The notes under the pieces: generated by a model
What the model saw: only the letters and a program-made list of their open reading frames with translations
Databases searched by the model: none
What the model was told of the DNA's origin: nothing
Program-made: the position numbers and the translations under genes
Assembly (NCBI RefSeq): GCF_021696945.1
Contig: NZ_JACYHE010000013.1
Span: 1-64,000 of the forward strand
Source: Streptomyces sp. JJ36
Lineage (GTDB): Bacteria; Actinomycetota; Actinomycetes; Streptomycetales; Streptomycetaceae
DNA: 64,000 nucleotides
Reading direction: 5' to 3'
Shown: positions 33,307 through 40,026 of the stretch, piece by piece
Numbering within the stretch: position 1 is the first letter of the stretch
Layout of the letters: the number at the start of each line of letters is the position of its first letter

Positions 33307-33999
33307 TCAGTCGTCCAGGCCCCGCTCTATGGCATAGCGCACCAGCTCCACGCGGTTGTGGAGCTGGAGCTTGCCCAGGGTGTTCTGCACGTGGTTCTGC
33401 ACCGTGCGGTGGGAGATCACCAGACGCTGGGCGATCTGCTTGTAGCTCAGGCCCTTGGCGACCAGCCGCAGCACCTCCGTCTCCCGCTCCGTGAGGTGCG
33501 GCACCCCCGGCTCGTCCGGCTCCGCGGGGGCCGGCTCCGTCGCCAGCCGGCGGTACTCGCCCAGCACCAGGCCCGCCAGCCCCGGCGTGAACACCGGGTC
33601 GCCGGCGGCCGTGCGGCGCACCGCGTCCAGCAGTTCCCCGGGTCCGGCCGACTTCACCAGATAGCCGGTGGCGCCCGACTTCACCGCCTCCAGCACGTCC
33701 GCGTGCTCGCCGCTCGCGGAGAGCACCAGCACCCGGGGCGCCGACTCCCCGCCCACGAGCTGCCGGCACACCTCCACGCCCGGCAGCTCCGGCAGATTGA
33801 GGTCCAGCACCAGCACGTCCGGGGTGGTCGCCCGGGCGCGGCGGACCGCCTGCCGCCCGTCGCCCGCGGTCGCCACCACCTCGAACCCGGCCGCCGTCAG
33901 GTCGCGGGCCACCGCGTCCCGCCACATCGGATGGTCGTCCACCACCATCACCCGCAGCGGCCGCCCCCCGGCCTCCGGGAGCCGTTCCCCGTCAGTCAT
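33307..33999 (-). CDS. NarL/LuxR-family response regulator
   Basis: 230 residues. Receiver domain with the acidic pair in MVVDDHPMWRDAV, phospho-acceptor Asp in DVLVLDLNLPELPG, and Lys in GYLVKSAGP. The C-terminal LuxR helix-turn-helix is LTERETEVLRLVAKGLSYKQ and SHRTVQNHVQNTLGKL. Its ATG overlaps the end of the sensor kinase gene by eight bases, so the pair is cotranslated. The target genes are not evident nearby. Confidence 0.95.
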   Translation of the reverse strand: MTDGERLPEAGGRPLRVMVVDDHPMWRDAVARDLTAAGFEVVATAGDGRQAVRRARATTPDVLVLDLNLPELPGVEVCRQLVGGESAPRVLVLSASGEHADVLEAVKSGATGYLVKSAGPGELLDAVRRTAAGDPVFTPGLAGLVLGEYRRLATEPAPAEPDEPGVPHLTERETEVLRLVAKGLSYKQIAQRLVISHRTVQNHVQNTLGKLQLHNRVELVRYAIERGLDD

Positions 34000-35386
34000 C
34001 CGACACCCCTCCGTCCCGCGGTCCGTCCTGCGGCGCCCCTCCGTCCTTCGGCACCCGCAGCTCCACTTCCGTCCCCTGCCCCGGCACCGAGACCAGCGCC
34101 GCCGTGCCGCCGAGCTCCCGCAGCCGGCCGCGGATGGAGAGCGCCACGCCCATCCGCCCCTCCGCCTCCGCGGCGGCGAGCCGGCCCTCCGGGATGCCCG
34201 GCCCGTCGTCCCGCACGGTCACCAGCACGGCGTCCGGCTCGTCCTCCAGCAGGATCCAGGCGTGCGCGTCCTCGCCGGCGTGCCGCCGCACATTGTCCAG
34301 GGCGGCTCCGACGGCCGCCGCCGTCTCGCGCGCCGCCGCCGCGGGCAGCAGCACCGGCGCGCCCGGCTCGGCGAAGGTCACCCGGGACCCGGCGTGACCG
34401 CCGAGCAGCGTGCGCAGGTCGGTGAGCCGGGCGCCGTCGCCCTCCTCGCCCGCGCCGGGGGCGGTGTCCGTGCGGCCCCCGCCGGTCGTCCGCCCGGGGT
34501 GCGGCCTCCCGGTACCGTCCGCGGCGCCCTCCCCGGCGGCGCCCCGGCCACCCGTACGGGCCGGCGCCGTCGCCGCTGCCGACGGCTCCGCCCTGCCCGC
34601 CCGGCCGGAGCGCCGCCGGCGCCGCGCATCCCGTCGGGAGCCCGTGCCGCCGTCCGGCGCCCGGGGAGCGGGCACCGGGCCGGAGGAGACCAGCGTGCGC
34701 AGCGCCACCTCCTGCTCCCCGGCCAGCCGGCCCAGCTCGGCGGCCTCGCCGCCCAGCGCGGTGCCGCGCCGCTGCACCATGGCCAGCACCTGGAGGACGC
34801 TGTCGTGGATGTCCCGGGCCAGCCGCTCCCGCTCCCGGGTGGCCGCCTCGATCTGCAGCGCGCGGGCCAGCGTACGTTCACTCGCCCGGGCGACCTCGAT
34901 GACATAGCCGATGGCGATGCTGGCGACGCAGACGAGCAGCACGTTGTGCACCGTGTCCCGGGACCAGCTTCCGCGCTGCACCAGATTGGCCACGCCCACC
35001 GCGACCGAAGCCCAGGCGCCCCAGCGCCAGCCGCCCTTGATGGCACAGCCGAGCACGGCGCCGGCGGTCCAGATCGTCGGCAGCGTGCTGGCGCCGCCCT
35101 CGATGCGCTCCGCGGTCTCCACGTAGCGGGTCAGCACCACGCCGGTCAGCGCCAGCGTCAGTTCGGCGGCGAGGAAGGGGAGCGTGCAGCGGGCCGCGGA
35201 CAGCACCCGGTTCCAGGTGGCCAGCGTCCACACCACCAGGACCGCGAGGTAGGCCACGGCGATCCGCGGGTGCGCGTACTCGTCGTACGCCAGGACGCAC
35301 AGCCCGGCCGCGTAGCACATGGTCAGCAGGCGGTAGCCGGTCAGCGCCCGCCACAGCGGCTGCTCGACCGAGATCCTCGCGGCCAC
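33992..35386 (-). CDS. Membrane sensor histidine kinase, NarX/DesK-type (HisKA_3)
   Basis: 464 residues from GTG 35386. Six or so membrane helices fill the first 180 residues with no large extracellular domain. The phospho-acceptor His is in RERLARDIHDSVLQVLAMVQ (DxHD of HisKA_3). A low-complexity Arg/Gly/Pro insert of about 90 residues lies between the H-box and the ATPase domain, whose N-box is in AALDNVRRHAGE and G1 box in VRDDGPGIPEG. The long disordered insert is unusual. It pairs with the overlapping response regulator. Confidence 0.93.
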   Translation of the reverse strand: MAARISVEQPLWRALTGYRLLTMCYAAGLCVLAYDEYAHPRIAVAYLAVLVVWTLATWNRVLSAARCTLPFLAAELTLALTGVVLTRYVETAERIEGGASTLPTIWTAGAVLGCAIKGGWRWGAWASVAVGVANLVQRGSWSRDTVHNVLLVCVASIAIGYVIEVARASERTLARALQIEAATRERERLARDIHDSVLQVLAMVQRRGTALGGEAAELGRLAGEQEVALRTLVSSGPVPAPRAPDGGTGSRRDARRRRRSGRAGRAEPSAAATAPARTGGRGAAGEGAADGTGRPHPGRTTGGGRTDTAPGAGEEGDGARLTDLRTLLGGHAGSRVTFAEPGAPVLLPAAAARETAAAVGAALDNVRRHAGEDAHAWILLEDEPDAVLVTVRDDGPGIPEGRLAAAEAEGRMGVALSIRGRLRELGGTAALVSVPGQGTEVELRVPKDGGAPQDGPRDGGVSDD

Positions 35387-35421
35387 CCGTCCCCTCCGTT
35401 CGTCCCCCGGCGCGTGCGGCG

Positions 35422-36363
35422 TCAGGCTGCGGTGCGCCCGTCGCCGCCGCGGCCGCCGGCCCGCCCGGCGGACTCCTCCCCGGCGGCGCGCTCCTCCCCG
35501 GCGGGCCGCTCCGTGCCGCCCGGCGGGGCGGCCCCGGTGTCCCCCGTGTCCGGCTGCTCCGCCGTGCCCGGGCCCCGGCGGTGGTCCGCGTCCTCGTCCG
35601 TGTTCTTGCCCGTGCCCTCGTCCGTGCCCCTGTCCCGGTCCTTGTCCGCCTCCTTGGCGGCCTGCTCCGCCGCCTTCTGCGCCTCGGCGATCCGCCGCTT
35701 GGCCGCGGTGGCGTACATGTCCACGTACTCCTGGCCGGAGAGCCGCATGATCTCGTACATGACCTCGTCGGTCACCGCGCGCTGGATGAAGCGGTCGTTG
35801 TCCATGCCCTGGTAACGGCTGAAATCCATCGGCCGGCCGATCCGGATGCCCGGGCGCATCAGCTTGGGCACCAGCTTCCCGGGCGGCTGGATCTTCTCCG
35901 TGTCGATCATCGCCACCGGGATCACCGGAGCGCCCGAGCGCAGCGCCACCCGCGCCAGCCCGCCGGGCTTGCCGCGGTAGAGCCGGCCGTCGGGTGAGCG
36001 GGTGCCCTCCGGGTAGATGCCGAAGAGCTCGCCGCGCTCCAGTACCTCCAGGCCGCTCCGGATCGCCGCCTCGCCCGCGCCCCGGACGCCGGACCGGTCC
36101 ACCGGGAGCTGCCCCACGCCCTTGAAGAAGGCCGCGGTCAGCTTCCCCTTCACGCCGGGGGAGGTGAAGTACTCGGCCTTGGCGATGAAGGTGACCTTGC
36201 GGTCCAGCACCGCGGGCAGGAAGAAGGAGTCCGAGAAGGACAGGTGGTTGCTGGCCAGGATGGCCGGGCCCGTGGCGGGCACGTTCTCCAGGCCCTCCAC
36301 CCAGGGGCGGAAGACCAGCTTCAGGGAGCTGCCGACCGACAGCTTCATCGCGCCGTAGAGCAA
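35422..36363 (-). CDS. 1-acyl-sn-glycerol-3-phosphate acyltransferase (PlsC family)
   Basis: 313 residues from TTG 36363 (GGAGG seven bases upstream; the next in-frame ATG is at residue 6). PlsC motifs: NHLSFSD (catalytic HX4D), the GVGQLPVDRSG block, YPEGTRSPDGRLYRGKPG, and VIPVAMI. Residues 1-230 form the enzyme. The last 80 residues are a charged Glu/Asp/Lys/Gly tail (AEQAAKEADKDRDRGTDE), common in streptomycete homologues and probably disordered. Makes phosphatidic acid for membrane lipids at the inner membrane face. Confidence 0.93.
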   Translation of the reverse strand: MLYGAMKLSVGSSLKLVFRPWVEGLENVPATGPAILASNHLSFSDSFFLPAVLDRKVTFIAKAEYFTSPGVKGKLTAAFFKGVGQLPVDRSGVRGAGEAAIRSGLEVLERGELFGIYPEGTRSPDGRLYRGKPGGLARVALRSGAPVIPVAMIDTEKIQPPGKLVPKLMRPGIRIGRPMDFSRYQGMDNDRFIQRAVTDEVMYEIMRLSGQEYVDMYATAAKRRIAEAQKAAEQAAKEADKDRDRGTDEGTGKNTDEDADHRRGPGTAEQPDTGDTGAAPPGGTERPAGEERAAGEESAGRAGGRGGDGRTAA

Positions 36364-36516
36364 CCGAGGACCTCCTGTTCGACGAGCCGACCCTATCTCG
36401 CCCGGGGCCGGGTTCCCCTCACAGGCGCCGCCGCGCTACCCGGTGACGGCACGCGCGCGTAGGGTGGCAGCACCGCCCCTGTGGTGTCCGACGTACGACG
36501 CGAAGGGAGTACCGCG

Positions 36517-37308
36517 GTGCCGCTCATGCCCGGAGCCGAGCCGCTGCATCACGACGGTTCACGGACCGGCGTCCTGTTGTGCCACGGCTTCACCGGCTCC
36601 CCGCAGTCCCTGCGCCCGTGGGCCCGGTACCTCGCGGACCGGGGCCTCACGGTAGCCCTGCCGTTGCTTCCGGGCCACGGCACCCGCTGGCAGGACCTCC
36701 AGATCACCGGCTGGCAGGACTGGTACGCCACCGTCGACCGCGAACTGCGGGTGCTGCGCGAGCGCTGCGACGAGGTGTTCGTCTGCGGCCTGTCGATGGG
36801 CGGGGCGCTGGCGCTGCGCCTCGCCGCCCGGCACGGGGACGCGGTCCGCGGGGTGGCCGTGGTCAACCCCGCGTGCACCTTCCCCCGGCTCCAGGGGTAC
36901 GCGCTGCCCGTACTCCGCCAGTTCCTGCCCTCCACCAAGGGGCTGACCGACGACATCGCCAAGGAGGGCACACACGAGTTGGGCTACTCCCGGGTGCCGC
37001 TGCACGCCGCCTCCTCCCTGCGGGACTTCTTCCGCGTGGTGCGGGCCGAGCTTCCGCAGGTCACCCAGCCGCTGCTGGTGCTGCACAGCCGCACCGACCA
37101 CGTCGTGCCCCCCGGCGACTCGGCGCTGATCCTCTCCCGGGTCTCCTCCACGGACGTCACCGAGACGGTGCTGGAACGCAGCTACCACGTGGCCCCCCTC
37201 GACCACGACGCGGAGCGGGTCTTCGCCGACACCCACGGCTTCGTCACCCGGCTCTCCGGTTCGGACGCCGGCGCCGCGACGGGGAAGGCCGCCCGTGGCG
37301 GAGCGTGA
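36517..37308 (+). CDS. Alpha/beta hydrolase, carboxylesterase/monoacylglycerol lipase type
   Basis: 263 residues from GTG 36517 (GAAGGGAG seven bases upstream; a frame extension back to 36481 has no ribosome site). Oxyanion block LLCHGFTGSPQSLRPWA, lid region PLLPGHGTRWQDL, nucleophile serine in CGLSMGGALAL, acid in LHSRTDHVVPPGD and His in SYHVAPLDHD. Related to thermostable esterase Est30 of Bacillus. A TAGGGT -10 box lies at 36459-36464. The gene overlaps its downstream neighbour by 14 bases. Confidence 0.92.
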   Translation: MPLMPGAEPLHHDGSRTGVLLCHGFTGSPQSLRPWARYLADRGLTVALPLLPGHGTRWQDLQITGWQDWYATVDRELRVLRERCDEVFVCGLSMGGALALRLAARHGDAVRGVAVVNPACTFPRLQGYALPVLRQFLPSTKGLTDDIAKEGTHELGYSRVPLHAASSLRDFFRVVRAELPQVTQPLLVLHSRTDHVVPPGDSALILSRVSSTDVTETVLERSYHVAPLDHDAERVFADTHGFVTRLSGSDAGAATGKAARGGA

Positions 37309-37936
37309 GGGCGGCCCGGGCCAGGGCGACGAGCACGAGCCCACGCTGCCGGCCGACGAGGAGGCCGCCTGGGCGCAGATCGTCGCCGCGTACGAGGACG
37401 AGCCGGACACCGGCGGGCCGGAGGCGCGTGACGCCGGCGCCCGCGGCAGCGCTGCGGGCGACGCCGAGGACGCACACGGCGGGACGGACGGAGCGCCCGG
37501 ACGGGCCGGCGGGGCGCACGGACCGGCGGACGGCCCGCGCCGGACCGGCGACGGGCCGGACGACGCCGGGGACGTCCCGGAGCGGGACGACGACCCGCCG
37601 GTGCGCAGCTTCACGGTCTACACCCCGGGCGCCGGCCCCCGCGACTGGTCTCCGCCCGAGGGGGCGGAGCGCGAGGACGACGAAGGGCACTTCGTGCCGC
37701 CGGAGCCGCCGCCGCTGCCGGAGGCGGACACCGTGACCAAGTTCGCCTGGGTCGCGGCGCTGGGCGGGCCGCTGCTGCTGATCGGGGCGGTGCTCTTCCG
37801 CGTCCCGATGACCTGGTGGATCGTCACCCTCGGCGTCGGCGGGTTCCTGGGCGGGTTCGCCACCCTGGTGGCCCGGATGCGGGACGGCCGGGACGACGAC
37901 GACTTCGACGACCCGGGGCGCGGGGCCGTGGTCTGA
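37295..37936 (+). CDS. Membrane protein with acidic N-terminal tail, function unknown
   Basis: 213 residues from GTG 37295, overlapping the hydrolase gene. Residues 1-145 are acidic and Gly/Pro-rich, with the short conserved-looking blocks EEAAWAQIVAAYEDEP and GHFVPPEPPPLPEADTVTKFAW. Two membrane helices follow (about 148-168 and 172-192, with GGPLLLIGAVLF and WWIVTLGVGGFLGGFATLV) and a short acidic end. Cotranscription with the hydrolase is likely. No function is assigned. Confidence 0.88.
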   Translation: MAEREGGPGQGDEHEPTLPADEEAAWAQIVAAYEDEPDTGGPEARDAGARGSAAGDAEDAHGGTDGAPGRAGGAHGPADGPRRTGDGPDDAGDVPERDDDPPVRSFTVYTPGAGPRDWSPPEGAEREDDEGHFVPPEPPPLPEADTVTKFAWVAALGGPLLLIGAVLFRVPMTWWIVTLGVGGFLGGFATLVARMRDGRDDDDFDDPGRGAVV

Positions 37937-37939
37937 GCA

Positions 37940-37962
37940 CCGGGCGGGCGGGTCCCGCCCGG
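37940..37962 (+). terminator. Hairpin terminator after the hydrolase operon
   Basis: CCGGGCGGG-cgggt-CCCGCCCGG, nine pairs, four bases after the stop codon. Confidence 0.75.
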
Positions 37963-38089
37963 ACCGGGCAGCGAGACGCCGCCGCAGCCTGCCCGGATAT
38001 GGAAGTGCGCGAGGGCCGGTCCGTGCGGGAGAATCCTGACCCGTGCCGGAGGGGCCGGTCACGGGCACGAGTTCGAGGGGGAACCGACC

Positions 38090-38194
38090 ATGCTCACGCT
38101 GCTGCTGGTCTTCAGTCTGGTGACCCTGCTCACGGGGTGGCTCATCAACGTCGAGCTGCGCCGGGAGCGGGAGCGCGCGGGCGCCGGGCGCTGA
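38090..38194 (+). CDS. Short single-helix membrane peptide (34 aa)
   Basis: ATG 38090 is preceded by GAGGGGGAACCGACC. The product MLTLLLVFSLVTLLTGWLIN then VELRRERERAGAGR is one hydrophobic helix of about 18 residues followed by a basic tail, a positive-inside topology with the N-terminus out. Size and form match small regulatory or stress membrane peptides. It is not a lanthipeptide precursor (no Cys) although it lies 800 bases upstream of that locus. Real translation is inferred from the ribosome site and composition. Confidence 0.6.
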   Translation: MLTLLLVFSLVTLLTGWLINVELRRERERAGAGR

Positions 38195-38999
38195 CTCCCA
38201 CCCGGGCGGGGCCGGACGGCTCGCGCTGTCGGCGGGTCGCCGTGCCCGGCCGGTGGGGCGGTCCGCACCGCACCCGGGGAGTCCGCCCGGCGTGATCACC
38301 GCCCGGACGGCGAGCCCGCGCCGCCGTCGCCTCCGGCCGCCACGGGAGGGCCGGAAGGCCGGACCTCGCGCAGTCGTCGTGCGGCCGCTCCGCCGTGCCC
38401 CGCCGGGTGGCGCTCCTCCGGTGCGTGCGCGTTCCCGCCGCAGCCCGCACCCCTCCACCGAGCCGTACCTGATCCGTGCCGCGGGCGGCGTGTCCGCGCT
38501 GCCCGCGGGCTCCTGCCGGGAGGCGTTCCGCGCCGCGTCCCGCGTGCCGGACCCGGCTGGTTCCGGGCGGTCCCCCCCCGCGCCTGCCCCCTCACCGGCG
38601 TGCTCCGGCTTTCCTCCGCCGCGGGCTCCGCCGGGTGCCCCTCCGGGGACGGTGCCGGGATGCCCGGTGTGTTCCGCGGGGGTCTCCGGAGCGCCCTTCC
38701 GGGCCGTTCGCCGCTCTTCCGGGGCGTCCGCCGGAACGCCTCCGGGACGGCCCTGCGCCGCGCGGCCGGGGACGCCCGGTGCCGGGACACCTGCGGCGTT
38801 CCGCCTAGCGGCGCCGCAGGGCGCACCCGGCCCGGCCGGAGCGCCGGCGCACTCCCGTCGATGATCTGACTACTGCGTGCCGAGCTTTCGGGAATTCGCG
38901 GTCCGGACATCTCAGGAGGAGAGGAACGCACCGTGCCGGAGCGCCCCCCGCGTCCCGGCAGCGTGCTTCCGCCGCCCGGAGCCACCGCGAGGAGCCCGC
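38195..38999. other. Non-coding stretch upstream of the lanthipeptide genes
   Basis: About 800 bases with no convincing gene. Open frames here are Pro/Arg/Ser-rich on both strands, without ribosome sites or domains. The only lower-GC segment is about 38860-38925 (ctgactactg, ttcgggaattcgcgg), the probable promoter area of the lan operon. A strong AGGAGGAGAGG at about 38914-38924 precedes a GTG at 38933 that is out of frame with the first lan gene. The stretch looks like decayed or inserted DNA at the edge of the accessory locus. Confidence 0.5.
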
Positions 39000-40025
39000 A
39001 TGCTGGAGGTCGAACGTCTGCTGGCCGACTGCCTGCACGACGTACGCACGCAGGGGCACCGTACCGTGCCCCTCACGGCCGAGCCCGGAACCGCCTACGC
39101 GGAGGCGCGCCGCACCTTCCTCACCGCCGGCCTGCGGGCGCTGCGGGACGATCTGCCCGAGTCCGGGTGGACGCAGCTCTCCCTCGCACCCGGCCGGCAC
39201 CCGCTCCCGGACCTGTACCGGCGGCTGGCCGCGGCCGCCCGCGCCCTCACCGGCCCGGAAGGGCCGGCCGGCGACTTCTTCTTCCTGCACAAGCCGCCGG
39301 GCCTGCGGATCCGCTTCCGCGCCGCCGGCCCGGAACACGCGGAGGACCTGCGGGCTGCCCTGCGGCACCACTTCACGCCGCGCGACGGCGACGGGGAGCC
39401 GCCGGTCGAGGGGGTGTACGAGCCGGAGGTCTACCTCTTCGGCGGCCCACGCGCCATGCCCTGGGTGCACGCCCTGTTCACCGCCGACTCCCTCGCCTGG
39501 CTGGACCACCACGCCGGGACCGGCGGTCACGGCGCCCCGCCCCCGCCGGACTGGCGGGTGTCCCTCACGCTGCTGCGCGCGATGCTGGACGGGCTGGGCG
39601 TGGTGGGCTGGGAACACCGCGGCGTCTGGACGGCCGTACGGGAGGAGACCGGCCGCCGGTTGCCGGACGGCCTCACCGGGCCGGCCCGGCAGCACGCCGC
39701 CGCCGGAGTCCGCGGGTACTGGCGGTGCTCCCGCGACGAGCAGCTCGGCGCCCTGCCCGCCGGGTGGCGGGACGCCGTACGCGGCCACGCGGAGGCCGTG
39801 CAGCAGGCCGCCGAGCGCTGGCGGGCGGGCTACTTCGAGTCCGGTGACGCCTGCACGGGGCCGCGCCGCGCTGCCGCCTTCGCCGTGATCTTCCACTGGA
39901 ACCGGGGCCGCTTCTCGGTCGCCCGCCAGGCGCTGCTGACCGAGGCCCTCGCGGAGGCGGACACGCCGTTCCCGGCGGGGGCGGACACGCCGGCCCCGGC
40001 GCCGGCCTACGGGAAGGCCCGCTGA
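39000..40025 (+). CDS. lanB(C): Lanthipeptide dehydratase elimination-domain protein (SpaB_C type, split LanB)
   Basis: 341 residues from ATG 39000 with GAGGAG five bases upstream. It has the thiopeptide-type/LanB C-terminal pattern: SGWTQLSLAPG, the strand FFFLHKPPGLRIRFR (equivalent of the FIRYWDPGPHLRLRF motif), VYEPEVYLFGGPRAMPWVHA, and the C-terminal IFHWNRGRFSVARQALL. In full-length LanB this domain eliminates glutamate from glutamylated Ser/Thr to give dehydro residues. Here it is a separate first gene, one base upstream of the glutamylation gene. A 40-residue N-terminal extension precedes the domain. Confidence 0.85.
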   Translation: MLEVERLLADCLHDVRTQGHRTVPLTAEPGTAYAEARRTFLTAGLRALRDDLPESGWTQLSLAPGRHPLPDLYRRLAAAARALTGPEGPAGDFFFLHKPPGLRIRFRAAGPEHAEDLRAALRHHFTPRDGDGEPPVEGVYEPEVYLFGGPRAMPWVHALFTADSLAWLDHHAGTGGHGAPPPPDWRVSLTLLRAMLDGLGVVGWEHRGVWTAVREETGRRLPDGLTGPARQHAAAGVRGYWRCSRDEQLGALPAGWRDAVRGHAEAVQQAAERWRAGYFESGDACTGPRRAAAFAVIFHWNRGRFSVARQALLTEALAEADTPFPAGADTPAPAPAYGKAR

Positions 40026-40026
40026 G

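Noticed and set aside
38296-38985. 229-aa minus-strand frame upstream of the lan genes
   Set aside because: Pro/Arg/Ser low complexity, no ribosome site, no domain, and it crosses the probable promoter region.
38933-39847. 304-aa frame from the GTG after a strong ribosome site
   Set aside because: The body is an out-of-frame shadow of the elimination gene; only the start signal is noteworthy and is reported separately.
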